From the NCBI GenBank assembly GCA_900542565.1, contig UQOC01000025.1, positions 1 to 30,241 of the forward strand: a stretch of DNA of 30,241 nt, in the 5' to 3' direction. Below the pieces are notes generated by a model, which saw only the letters and a list, made by a program, of their open reading frames with translations, ran no database searches and was not told the DNA's origin. Every line of letters begins with the position of its first letter. Position 1 is the first letter of the stretch. Shown here in pieces: positions 22,493-30,241 of this stretch. Position numbers and translations under genes: made by a program. Source of the DNA: an uncultured Eubacteriales bacterium (lineage in GTDB: Bacteria; Bacillota; Clostridia; Peptostreptococcales; Anaerovoracaceae).

Positions 22493-23947
22493 TCAAAAAG
22501 GCCCATAACCTGTCATGGTAGCAACAGCCAGTATGACCATGGCCCACAGGCACCATTTCAGGACCAGTTTCCATGAATATCGGAACCACTCTGCAAAGCT
22601 TACACCTCCCAAAGCACAGGCCGCCAGCACTACCATCTGTGTCGGCGTTATCAGGTTCAAAAATCCTCCGCATTGATATGCCAGGACCGCTGTCTGCCGC
22701 GTAACCCCCACGATATCGGCCAGCGGCGTCAGTATCGGCATTACGGCGGCTGCCTGACCTGACGATGACGGTATGAAAAAATTTATTATGCCTTCGCATA
22801 TGAATATCCCCCATGTGGCAAGGACTCCTCCCGCCTGTGAAAGAGGCACAGACAGAGCATACACCACCGTGTCCATGATCTGCCCATCTTCCATTATCAC
22901 CAGGATGGCTCTGGCAAAAGTAAAATATATCACTGCTGTGGTCATTTCTCCGGCGCCTTTTACGAATGCCTTGCCGGTCTCATCAAGGCTGCGGAAATAG
23001 AACATGCCTGCAGTAAGGCCCATTGCCACAAACAGTGCAGATATTTCTTCAAAGTACCAGCCGAACATCATGATGCATATGACCATAACGATGATGGTTC
23101 CCAATACGATCAGCAGCACGATCTTTTGTTTAGCTGAAAGAGAATCAGAGCCTGCATCCTCTCCGGCCGCATCACATTTTTCCGAAACTTCCGGCGAGAG
23201 CCCGCCTGTCTGAAGTTCCGCGGTTCCCGGCAAGATCTCTGCTTGTCCTGCCGTATTTTCAGCCAGAGGAGTAAGCTCTGACCTGTATTTTTTTCCGTTT
23301 ACTATCACATGATGTATGCCTATTGCCACGGTCCCCGCCATGAGGACAGCCCTAAGCCCCATACCCGAAAAAATAGGAAGTTCTGCGATTTCCTGTCCTA
23401 TCCCCGTATTAAACGGATTGAGAGGTCCTGCCGTATACCCGCTGTATATGCCAACTACAATGATCGCGATCCCTGTTATCCGCCCCATTTTCATTTTTTG
23501 AGATGCGGCTATCATAACAGTGACAAAGGGCAGCGCTTCTTCACCCATTCCAAAAGTCGCTCCGCAAACAGCCAGAGCTGCCATTATCGTTCCTATGAGG
23601 AGGCCCTCTTTTCCTGACAGGCGGCGCATAAGCGTGCTTAGCCCGGATTCAAATGCTCCTGTTGCATTTATGATGCCGAAGCACCCTCCTACCACAAAGA
23701 TAAATGCGATGATATCCACACCACCGACCATTCCTCTGAACAGAGATGAGAGAACCTGGCCTATGGACACTCCGCCGCCATCTATGGGGCTGTAAGTACC
23801 GTCAACTACCAGCGTGCGTCCGGTTGTCCCGTCAACGATCCTTTCAAACGATCCGGCCGGGATTATATATGTGAGGATGGCGGCGATCAGGATCATTATC
23901 ATGAAGAAAGCCGCCGTGTCAGGCAATTTTAGCCTTTTTTTCTTCAT
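22493..23947 (-). CDS. YfcC family transporter
   Basis: A 484-residue carrier with about twelve membrane segments. Recognisable YfcC-family pieces are TYIIPAGSFER at the first helix end, FGMGEEALPF, YSGYTAGPLNPFNTGIGQEIAELP and the C-terminal FFIPSSSGQAAAVMPILTPLADIVGVTRQ. The family belongs to the ion transporter superfamily, includes proteins annotated as basic amino acid antiporters or C4-dicarboxylate carriers, and is often used for amino acid uptake in anaerobes; the substrate here is undetermined. A hydrophilic loop (about residues 220-275) is longer than usual. AAAGGA lies 7 bases before the ATG. Single-gene unit with its own promoter. Confidence 0.9.
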   Translation of the reverse strand: MKKKRLKLPDTAAFFMIMILIAAILTYIIPAGSFERIVDGTTGRTLVVDGTYSPIDGGGVSIGQVLSSLFRGMVGGVDIIAFIFVVGGCFGIINATGAFESGLSTLMRRLSGKEGLLIGTIMAALAVCGATFGMGEEALPFVTVMIAASQKMKMGRITGIAIIVVGIYSGYTAGPLNPFNTGIGQEIAELPIFSGMGLRAVLMAGTVAIGIHHVIVNGKKYRSELTPLAENTAGQAEILPGTAELQTGGLSPEVSEKCDAAGEDAGSDSLSAKQKIVLLIVLGTIIVMVICIMMFGWYFEEISALFVAMGLTAGMFYFRSLDETGKAFVKGAGEMTTAVIYFTFARAILVIMEDGQIMDTVVYALSVPLSQAGGVLATWGIFICEGIINFFIPSSSGQAAAVMPILTPLADIVGVTRQTAVLAYQCGGFLNLITPTQMVVLAACALGGVSFAEWFRYSWKLVLKWCLWAMVILAVATMTGYGPF

Positions 23948-23973
23948 ACTGCTTTCCTTTCTGCGCTATATCT

Positions 23974-24002
23974 ATATTATATCGGCCAGCTCCCCATGGC
24001 AA
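23974..24002 (-). promoter_or_regulatory. Promoter of the YfcC-type gene
   Basis: On the minus strand TTGCCA (23997-24002), a 17-base spacer and TAATAT (23974-23979), about 25 bases upstream of the coding start. Confidence 0.65.
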
Positions 24003-24059
24003 CCTTTTTTCAGCTTGTTGACGCTTTTTTTATCAGGCGGGGATGTATGCAAAAGTAGC

Positions 24060-24091
24060 AAGGCCCGCCCCGCACAAGCGGAACGGGCCTT
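24060..24091 (-). terminator. Terminator hairpin after ppdK
   Basis: AAGGCCCG pairs perfectly with CGGGCCTT, with an inner CCGC/GCGG extension. It lies about 30 bases beyond the ppdK stop. The U-run is poor on the minus strand and better on the plus strand (TTTTT at about 24097), so efficiency is uncertain. Confidence 0.65.
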
Positions 24092-24118
24092 AGCTGTTTT
24101 TATGTCAGTAGTGGTTTG

Positions 24119-26749
24119 CTATTTTGTTGATTTGATCTTTGCCTGCGCAGCAGCAAGGCGGGCGATAGGTACCCTGTACGGTGAGCAGGATACATAATCC
24201 AGGCCTATCTTCTGGCAGAATTCTACCGAATATGGATCGCCTCCGTGTTCTCCGCAGATTCCGCAGTGCAGGTTCGGATTTGCTCCTTTTCCGGCCTTGA
24301 CGCCCATCTCCATCAACTTGCCGACACCCACGGTGTCCAGACGGGCGAACGGATCAAATTCGTAGATCTTGTTCTGATAATATGACGGCAGGAATTTCCC
24401 GGAGTCGTCACGGCTGAAACCAAATGTCATCTGAGTCAGGTCGTTGGTACCGAAGCTGAAGAAATCAGCTTCCGCTCCGATCTCATCTGCTACAAGGGTG
24501 GCTCTTGGGATCTCGATCATGGTGCCTACCTTGTATTTTAAGTCAGCTCCGGCAGCCTTTATTTCTGCATCAGCAGTGGAAGTTACGATGTCCTTTACGA
24601 ACTTGAATTCCTTAACTTCACCTGTCAGAGGTATCATGATCTCAGGAACGATGTTCCAGTCAGGGTGCTTAGCCTGAACGGCCAGAGCAGCCTTGATGAC
24701 AGCCTTGGTCTGCATGACTCCGATCTCCGGATAAGTTACGGTCAGACGGCAGCCGCGGTGTCCCATCATCGGGTTGAATTCGCGCAGTCCTGTGATGATC
24801 TGCTTGATATATTCAACGGATTTGCCTTTGATCCTGGCCAGTTCTTCGATGTCCTCTTCTTCGGTAGGTACGAATTCGTGAAGAGGTGGATCCAGGAATC
24901 TGATGGTAACAGGATAACCCTGGAGAGCTTCAAAGAGTCCTTCAAAGTCCGCCTGCTGCATAGGTTCGATCTTTGCCAGGGCAGCTTCTCTTTCTTCTCT
25001 GGTCTCGGAACAGATCATTTCTCTGAAAGGTCCGATCCTGTCAGGTTCAAAGAACATGTGCTCTGTACGGCACAGGCCTATGCCCTGAGCCCCGAAGCTG
25101 AATGCTCTGAGAGCGTCCTTAGGAGTATCGGCATTGGCTCTTACTTCCATGGTCCTGTACTTGTCAGCCAGTTCCATTATCCTTCCGAAGTATCCGCTGT
25201 CTGTGCTGGCAGGTACCAGAGGAATAGCTGTATCGTATACATTGCCGGTGGAGCCGTCCAGAGAGATCATATCTCCTTCGCAGAAAGTCTTTCCGCCCAG
25301 CTCAAATTTCTTGTTTTCTTCATCCATCTTGATGGCTTCACAGCCGGATACGCAGCAGGTTCCCATGCCTCTGGCCACTACGGCAGCGTGGGAAGTCTGT
25401 CCTCCGCGAACGGTCAGGATACCCTGAGCGTATTTCATTCCCTCGATATCCTCAGGGGAAGTTTCAAGGCGGACAAGGACTACCTTTTCGCCCTTCTTGC
25501 CCTGTTCGGCGGCTTCTTCGGCAGTGAATACGACCTTGCCGGCAGCAGCGCCAGGAGAAGCGGCTATACCTTTGCCTACAGGCACGGCCTTGGCAAGAGC
25601 GTCAGCGTCGAACTGCGGGTGCAGCAGCATATCCAGAGACTTGGCGTCGATCTGCATTAGAGCCTCTTCTTCGGAGATCATACCTTCGTCGATCAGGTCG
25701 CAGGCGATCTTGATAGCTGCGGCGGCAGTACGCTTTCCGTTACGGGTCTGGAGCATGTACAGCTTCTTATCTTCTATGGTAAATTCCATGTCCTGCATGT
25801 CGCGGTAATGATTTTCCAGAGTGCTGCAAACGCCCAGGAATTCTTCATATACTTCAGGCAGGATTTCTTTCATCTTTTCGATAGGAATAGGTGTGCGGAC
25901 TCCGGCAACTACATCTTCGCCCTGAGCGTTCATAAGGAATTCGCCCATGAGCCCCTTTTCACCGGTGGCCGGGTTACGGGTAAACGCAACGCCTGTGCCA
26001 GAAGTATCGCCCATGTTTCCGAATACCATCATCTGAACATTGACAGCTGTTCCCCATGAATAAGGTATGTCGTGGTCCATACGGTAGATGTTGGCTCTTG
26101 GATTGTCCCATGAACGGAAAACTGCTTCGATAGCTTCAAAGAGCTGTTCCTTAGGATCGTCAGGGAAATCTTTGCCGATCTGAGCTTTGTACTCAGCTTT
26201 GAACTGATCTGCAAGAGTATGGAGGTCGTCTGCGGTCAGCTCAACATCGTAGGTAACGCCCTTTTCTTCTTTGAGGGCATCTATGAGTTTTTCAAAGTAT
26301 TTTTTGCCAACGCCCATAACAACATCTGAAAACATCTGTATGAAACGGCGGTAGCAGTCCCATGCCCAGCGCGGATTGCCGGACTTGGCAGCGATAACAT
26401 TAACCACTTCTTCATTGAGTCCCAGGTTGAGGATGGTGTCCATCATGCCAGGCATGGAAGCTCTTGCTCCGGAACGGACCGAAACCAGCAAAGGGTTTTC
26501 CTTGCTGCCGAACTGTTTTCCGGTGATCTCTTCCATCTTTGAGATGTACTCCATGATCTGGCCTTTGATCTCATCGTTTATCTGGCGGCCATCTTCATAA
26601 TAACGGGTGCAGGCTTCAGTGGTAACTGTGAAGCCCTGAGGGACCGGAAGGCCAATGTTGGTCATTTCGGCCAGATTGGCGCCTTTTCCTCCCAAAAGTT
26701 CGCGCATAGAAGCGTTTCCTTCTCGAAACAGATAGACATATTTTTTCAT
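24119..26749 (-). CDS. ppdK: Pyruvate, phosphate dikinase
   Basis: Interconverts pyruvate, ATP and phosphate with PEP, AMP and pyrophosphate; in anaerobes it often runs toward ATP or gluconeogenesis. The 876-residue length is standard. The N-terminal nucleotide-binding part has GGKGANLAEMTNIGLPVPQGF and SVRSGARASMPGMMDTILNLG; the phosphorylated swivelling histidine is His454 in GGQTSHAAVVARGMG; the C-terminal TIM barrel ends with the catalytic cysteine region HCGICGEHGGDP. AAGGAG lies just before the ATG. No regulatory-protein gene (DUF299 type) is adjacent. A long leader and palindromic operator suggest regulated transcription. Confidence 0.98.
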   Translation of the reverse strand: MKKYVYLFREGNASMRELLGGKGANLAEMTNIGLPVPQGFTVTTEACTRYYEDGRQINDEIKGQIMEYISKMEEITGKQFGSKENPLLVSVRSGARASMPGMMDTILNLGLNEEVVNVIAAKSGNPRWAWDCYRRFIQMFSDVVMGVGKKYFEKLIDALKEEKGVTYDVELTADDLHTLADQFKAEYKAQIGKDFPDDPKEQLFEAIEAVFRSWDNPRANIYRMDHDIPYSWGTAVNVQMMVFGNMGDTSGTGVAFTRNPATGEKGLMGEFLMNAQGEDVVAGVRTPIPIEKMKEILPEVYEEFLGVCSTLENHYRDMQDMEFTIEDKKLYMLQTRNGKRTAAAAIKIACDLIDEGMISEEEALMQIDAKSLDMLLHPQFDADALAKAVPVGKGIAASPGAAAGKVVFTAEEAAEQGKKGEKVVLVRLETSPEDIEGMKYAQGILTVRGGQTSHAAVVARGMGTCCVSGCEAIKMDEENKKFELGGKTFCEGDMISLDGSTGNVYDTAIPLVPASTDSGYFGRIMELADKYRTMEVRANADTPKDALRAFSFGAQGIGLCRTEHMFFEPDRIGPFREMICSETREEREAALAKIEPMQQADFEGLFEALQGYPVTIRFLDPPLHEFVPTEEEDIEELARIKGKSVEYIKQIITGLREFNPMMGHRGCRLTVTYPEIGVMQTKAVIKAALAVQAKHPDWNIVPEIMIPLTGEVKEFKFVKDIVTSTADAEIKAAGADLKYKVGTMIEIPRATLVADEIGAEADFFSFGTNDLTQMTFGFSRDDSGKFLPSYYQNKIYEFDPFARLDTVGVGKLMEMGVKAGKGANPNLHCGICGEHGGDPYSVEFCQKIGLDYVSCSPYRVPIARLAAAQAKIKSTK

Positions 26750-26917
26750 GTCTCCTTCTTTCTCCTTTCACAGCAAACCCTTTTGCTTACCGGAAGCTCA
26801 TTTTTAAAACAAGCGCCGGATATGGTTTCTCCATATATCTCCAACCGAAATCAACGCCAGTGACTTCCATGTGGGCAAACAAAATTTACTTTTTTATTTA
26901 TTTCTTTATTTACCTAT

Positions 26918-26946
26918 ATATTAACCTTTGTTAATGATTTAGGCAA
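26918..26946 (-). promoter_or_regulatory. ppdK promoter with embedded palindrome
   Basis: On the minus strand TTGCCT (26941-26946), a 17-base spacer and TAATAT (26918-26923), giving a leader of about 165 bases. A perfect dyad ATTAAC-N4-GTTAAT (26920-26935) overlaps the -10 and spacer and would block polymerase if bound. TTGTTAA words near 26929 and 26976 faintly recall Rex half sites, but no full Rex box is present. Confidence 0.65.
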
Positions 26947-27008
26947 CTCCAAAATTCGGGCCTATTTTTTTGATTTGTTAAGTATTTGTCCCGATTATAT
27001 TTTAAAAC

Positions 27009-27048
27009 AAAAAGCTTCGCATATACATATGTATACACGAGGCTTTTT
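27009..27048 (-). terminator. Bidirectional hairpin with A/T runs upstream of ppdK
   Basis: AAAAAGC pairs with GCTTTTT, and the centre is the palindrome TATACATATGTATA, giving an almost fully paired 40-base hairpin. It insulates ppdK from the upstream gene. The surrounding interval 26750-27254 holds the ppdK leader and promoter, this hairpin, a terminator repeat, and a stretch (27083-27200) that may be a worn gene end but is not a credible gene. Confidence 0.78.
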
Positions 27049-27212
27049 GGCGTGTTTTCCTTCTAGACTTTAGAAAAGGCCATCAGTCCATCCGTTCAAA
27101 GACCAGGTTGCATACCGTCCTGTCTCCTCCGCCCAGACCGGAAGAACTGGCCGTGGACTGAGCAAATGTGTGCAGGTGTAAAAGCCGGCGGACCGCTGAT
27201 TCGGCCGCTGCA

Positions 27213-27254
27213 ATACAAAACCCCCGATCCAAGGGTTGGATCCGGGGGTCTGTA
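27213..27254 (-). terminator. Terminator, copy 1 of a 42-bp repeat
   Basis: On the minus strand CCCCC-GGATCCAA pairs with TTGGATC-GGGGG, followed by TTTTGTATT. The 42-base stretch matches the terminator behind rpsI (28929-28970) at 41 of 42 positions and directly abuts the stop codon of the broken AlbA_2 gene. Confidence 0.88.
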
Positions 27255-28726
27255 TTATTTATTAAAATAGTACACACCATTTTTTTCTTTTCGCATGATT
27301 CCACAGTCTACTGATTTCTTGATAATTCTTGATGCGGCGTTTTCTGTAATATCGAAAGAGTTTGCTATTGTTATTCGATTAAAATAATATTCTGACCCGT
27401 ACTTTTCCAGCAGCACCAGCAGTTTCTTGAAAGTTTTCTTATTGAAATTCTTTCCTGCTCTACATTCTAACCACTTTTTCAGTTCTTCCTTTTCTTTTTC
27501 TTCCGCAGAAAGTTGCGTTTTATCGGAAAATTGTTGCATTTTCCCCGCAGAAAGTTGCGTTTTAGCGGAAGATTGTTGCATCGTTGCATTCTCAGCAACT
27601 AATTCTAATTCCATCTGGGCAGAACGGGCTTCGCTTCGATTTGGCAAAGTTACTATAAAAAAATATTCATCAGAATAGAATTCCGGCTGTTCTGTATAAT
27701 CAATATAAGAATTAAGGATTCTGCGGATACCGCTTCCCCGACGCTCCATGTAATGAAGTCTTCCGAAAATATCCGAGATGATCTCATTTCGCCGCATAGA
27801 TGGCACATGTTTTAAATCTAAGTCCTGTATCCGGCTGCCGTTGATCATTCCTCCGGGAGAGGATATCTCCATTCTGTCATCGTACATATCTACATGCACT
27901 TCTGCTCCAACACTCTGATAATCCCTATGGATAAGCGCATTCCCCGGATCGACCATGGGTTTTTCGAGTTAGTACGTATAAAGGCTTCTGCATTCGACAA
28001 AAGTGTTATTAAACTCATGCCTGTGAACTCCTCATCATCTAACGCATCTCCTTCTACAGAGCCTTTTTCTGTGCCTTTCCATCTGGTACATACAACTTTA
28101 GATTGTTTTAAATAGCCTTGGTCGCAAAAAAGCAATCCTGCATTTGTCACTTTTCCTTCCTCTGTGACAAACCCCATCGAAACAAGATCTTTTACCAGAT
28201 CAAAATCGTCCCCTGTCTCTTTCTTAAATGTTGCGGCAAGCAGAGTAAAACTGACATCTGATAAGTTATAAGAGCCTGGAAGTGCATCATATGTTTTATT
28301 CATCCCTTTCAGGATCAAATTATTCTGTTCTATCACAGTAGCAATTTCAGATCTATCTCCTCGTCTTACATATATTTCTCTTGTTTTTTCATGAACATAG
28401 TAATATGGGTAATGAGGGCCATTGGCAATTTCAAGGTCAATACACAGTCGACCCTCTTTCATGCTGTTGAATGGCGTCAATGTATATCGTACAGGCGGTT
28501 CTATTCTTGAGGCTAAAAGTTCTGAAATTTTGCTTGCTGTACCTTGGGCATCATCAAGTCCTATCGGTTCATGATCATTATTCCTCACGCCAAAGAGAAT
28601 ATGACCGCCTTTTGTATTAGCAAACGCCACAACAGATTTTAACCAACTTTTGGGCTTTTCCTTTTCTAAAGACACCTTGTAGTCTAAATGTGTCGCTTCT
28701 ATTCTCTGAAAATCTTCAAATTTCAT
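27255..28726 (-). pseudogene. AlbA_2/Schlafen-type ATP-binding regulator, broken by internal deletion
   Basis: The two parts sit in different frames. The upstream part (28726 to about 27890) carries an AlbA_2 domain (LDYKVSLEKEKPKSWLKSVVAFANTKGGHILFGV) and ends in NPWSIRG; the downstream part resumes at NALIHRDYQ, then the ATPase-like segment EVHVDMYDDRMEISSPGGM, RGSGIRRILN and a C-terminal winged helix. In intact relatives about 20-25 residues, including a REAxVNAL helix, separate these, so a short deletion has removed them and shifted the frame. The C-terminal linker contains a 14-residue tandem duplication (MQQSSAKTQLSAGK/MQQFSDKTQLSAEE). Intact members are often accessory regulators. A matching pair of terminators brackets the gene. 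Confidence 0.8.
27501..27584. repeat. 42-bp tandem duplication in the AlbA_2 pseudogene
   Basis: Two copies of a 42-bp unit (27501-27542 and 27543-27584) share GCAGAAAGTTGCGTTTT and TTGTTGCAT; the differences are scattered single bases. It encodes the repeated 14-residue linker segment in frame. Confidence 0.85.
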
Positions 28727-28928
28727 AAAATGCAGCCTCTTCTCCTTTCATTATTTATCTGTTTCGATACACCTATTCAGCAAAATTCTGCCGCCTCAAC
28801 GAATGTAAGGAACACCTTTTAAATAGCTGGCGAAACAGTGTTTCCTGTTCAGTATTCAATTTAATTTTAGCAGAACACCAGTTTGTTTTCAGTTATTGTT
28901 TTAACAAACATGTTAGCACTGTTCAAAA

Positions 28929-28970
28929 AATACAAAACCCCCGATCCAAGAGTTGGATCCGGGGGTCTGT
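28929..28970 (-). terminator. rplM-rpsI terminator, copy 2 of the 42-bp repeat
   Basis: Same GC-rich stem as at 27213-27254 (one base differs, in the loop), followed on the minus strand by TTTTGTATTTTTTG. It lies about 90 bases after the rpsI stop. The rest of 28727-29060 shows no gene. Confidence 0.9.
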
Positions 28971-29060
28971 TTATGATCTGATAGAGCGGCCGCCTGCCGA
29001 AGCTGAGTTTTTCTTCGCAGGTGCGTCCTGCTGAAGATAACCTTCCGGATAGACCGGTGA

Positions 29061-29456
29061 TTATCTCTTGGAGAACTGGCTTGCTCTTCTGGCTTTTTTC
29101 AAGCCGTATTTCTTTCTTTCTTTCATTCTTGGGTCTCTCGTCAGGAATCCTGCAGCTTTGAGAGGAGCTCTGTAGGCTTCTTTGTCGGCTACGCACAGTG
29201 CTCTTGAGATACCGTGTCTGAGAGCGCCTGCCTGGCCTGTAAATCCGCCGCCGTATACGGTAGCCACTACATCGAACTTGCCTTCGCAGCCGGCTACTTC
29301 AAACGGCATCCTTACTTCTCTCTTGAGGATTTCCATTCCGAAGTAATTGTCTAAGTCTTTCTTGTTGACAGTTATCTTTCCAGTTCCAGGGATCAATCTA
29401 ACTCTGGCCACTGAACTTTTTCTTCTGCCTGTTCCTTGGTATTGAATCTTTGCCAT
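29061..29456 (-). CDS. rpsI: 30S ribosomal protein S9
   Basis: A 131-residue small-subunit protein whose C-terminal tail contacts P-site t[17 protein letters not shown] at the N-terminus, [19 protein letters not shown] in the middle and the invariant basic ending RRASQFSKR are all present. It follows rplM by 16 bases, the universal L13-S9 arrangement, and ends before a strong terminator. Confidence 0.99.
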   Translation of the reverse strand: MAKIQYQGTGRRKSSVARVRLIPGTGKITVNKKDLDNYFGMEILKREVRMPFEVAGCEGKFDVVATVYGGGFTGQAGALRHGISRALCVADKEAYRAPLKAAGFLTRDPRMKERKKYGLKKARRASQFSKR

Positions 29457-29472
29457 TGTCTAATCCCCTTTC

Positions 29473-29901
29473 CTAAAAATTCCAAGTTTCCGGTTTCTGT
29501 GCGGCGTGATTGTGCTCAGGGCCTGCATAAACCTTTAACTTCTTGAGCATCTGTCTTCCAAGTTTTCCATCAGGGAGCATGCCTTTTACGGCGTGTCTGA
29601 TGATCTCTTCCGGTTTGGCTGCCTGGAGTTTTTCAAAAGTGGTTTCTCTCAGACCGCCCGGATAACCGGTATGTCTCTTGTAGATCTTCTCTTTTCTCTT
29701 TTTGCCGGTTACTTCAACTTTCTCAGCGTTGATGACGATAACATAGTCGCCGCAGTCAACATGAGGAGTATAGATCGGCTTTTTCTTGCCTCTGAGGATA
29801 GAGGCCACTTCGGAAGCCATTCTTCCAAGGGTCTTGCCTTCTGCGTCTACAACATACCATTTGCGTTGTACTTCCGCAGGCTTTGCGATAAATGATTTCA
29901 T
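29473..29901 (-). CDS. rplM: 50S ribosomal protein L13
   Basis: A 142-residue large-subunit protein needed early in 50S assembly. Typical segments are [44 protein letters not shown] and [28 protein letters not shown] precedes the ATG. First gene of the rplM-rpsI operon, with its own promoter and a structured leader of about 215 bases, longer than translation alone would need. Confidence 0.99.
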   Translation of the reverse strand: MKSFIAKPAEVQRKWYVVDAEGKTLGRMASEVASILRGKKKPIYTPHVDCGDYVIVINAEKVEVTGKKRKEKIYKRHTGYPGGLRETTFEKLQAAKPEEIIRHAVKGMLPDGKLGRQMLKKLKVYAGPEHNHAAQKPETWNF

Positions 29902-30116
29902 CTTTTTTCCTTTCTACCTACTGGGTTTTGCCTCCGCGCGGCTGCGGGAACGCTCCCTGCTCGTGCGGTCAAAAGCTAAGGTCAAAACTGGTTCGGCTTT
30001 GTCTACTGGGATCTCGATCGTCTTGCGGTCCGTCGGGATCTGTTTCGATAAACTAAAACTTTTTAGTTGTGAGGCTCCGGACGGATCCCCATCCTGCTCT
30101 CACGGCATAAACATGC
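29902..30116 (-). promoter_or_regulatory. Long structured 5' leader of rplM-rpsI
   Basis: About 215 bases lie between the expected transcript start and the rplM ATG. Visible elements are a perfect 8-bp hairpin AACTAAAA/TTTTAGTT with a 2-base loop (30051-30068), partly complementary arms ATCCGTCCGG and CCGACGGACC around it, a direct repeat TTTTGACC (13-base period) and a GGGAGCGTTCCC hairpin. L13 leaders that mediate autoregulation are known in Bacillota, so such a role is plausible, but I cannot confirm a match to that motif. Confidence 0.55.
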
Positions 30117-30122
30117 TTTTAT

Positions 30123-30151
30123 ATTATACAGTCTGACTTTTGAAAAATCAA
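30123..30151 (-). promoter_or_regulatory. rplM-rpsI promoter
   Basis: On the minus strand TTGATT (30146-30151), a 17-base spacer and TATAAT (30123-30128). The sequence beyond (30152-30241) is the edge of the window; a short frame ending TAG at 30203 could be the tail of an upstream gene but cannot be identified. Confidence 0.85.
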
Positions 30152-30241
30152 TAGTTTTCTGCAGTTTGGACGGTTTTTTTGTTTTGCTCTTGAAATGAAA
30201 AACTAACTTCCAGATGTACCTTCCTTTAACGAAGTTCGTTT

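Noticed and set aside
26924..26990. Rex operator upstream of ppdK
   Set aside because: Only TTGTTAA half sites are visible; the full TTGTTAA-N4-TTAACAA arrangement is absent.
27083..27304. Possible small gene between ppdK and the AlbA_2 pseudogene
   Set aside because: It overlaps the end of the pseudogene and the terminator repeat and has no binding site; the stretch 27083-27200 may be a remnant gene end but cannot be identified.
30203..30241. C-terminal tail of an upstream gene at the window edge
   Set aside because: A 12-codon frame ending in TAG is too short to support; another frame is also open, so neither can be chosen.

Overview
The window looks like chromosomal DNA of an anaerobic, amino-acid-fermenting member of the Bacillota (class Clostridia). 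The evidence is AGGAGG-type ribosome binding sites, sigma-A-like promoters, a clostridial-type urocanate hydratase, pyruvate phosphate dikinase, a YfcC-type carrier and the rplM-rpsI operon. No rRNA, tRNA, CRISPR array, complete IS element or phage module is seen. A finer placement (for example Anaerovoracaceae-like) is only a guess.

Layout: 17-3713 holds histidine catabolism (hutH then hutU, minus strand), with a palindromic operator candidate upstream. 4137-5360 is an XRE regulator coupled to a DUF1848 cysteine-cluster protein. 5519-7191 is a divergent, AT-richer three-gene cassette (unknown protein, CFI-box-like Cys protein, helical repeat protein). 7655-8902 encodes two tandem paralogous membrane-anchored proteins, and 9425-9739 a small membrane zinc-ribbon protein. 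10512-12973 is feoA-feoB. 13090-15158 is a divergent LysR/YeiH pair, followed by a PhzF-like protein. 16393-18104 is marR-patB. 18232-20778 has acetyltransferases and a second LysR regulator. 20842-22410 is an ankyrin protein with a membrane partner. 22493-23947 is a YfcC transporter, 24119-26749 ppdK, 27255-28726 a broken AlbA_2/Schlafen-type gene, and 29061-29901 rplM-rpsI with a long leader.

The most unusual signal lies between the genes. Four intergenic gaps (7270-7491, 9073-9258, 9949-10161, 16100-16367) each hold a compact element of about 190-270 bp bounded by 14-18 bp inverted repeats. In two of them the terminal word recurs inside the element in alternating orientation: TGAGAACC in the first, AAAAAGCCAACA in the last. 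Three of the four (not 9073-9258) share an end pattern of an A-run followed by a word ending in CA, while the word itself differs from element to element. Nearby are three short tandem arrays (17 bp x4, 17 bp x2.5, 20 bp x4) and an in-gene 21 bp x3 array in feoA.

Other points are feoB, whose P-loop lies upstream of every normal start codon and is best reached from an AUA in an AUAA overlap with feoA; a broken AlbA_2 gene bracketed by two nearly identical 42-bp terminator copies; and a double GNAT made from one duplicated domain.
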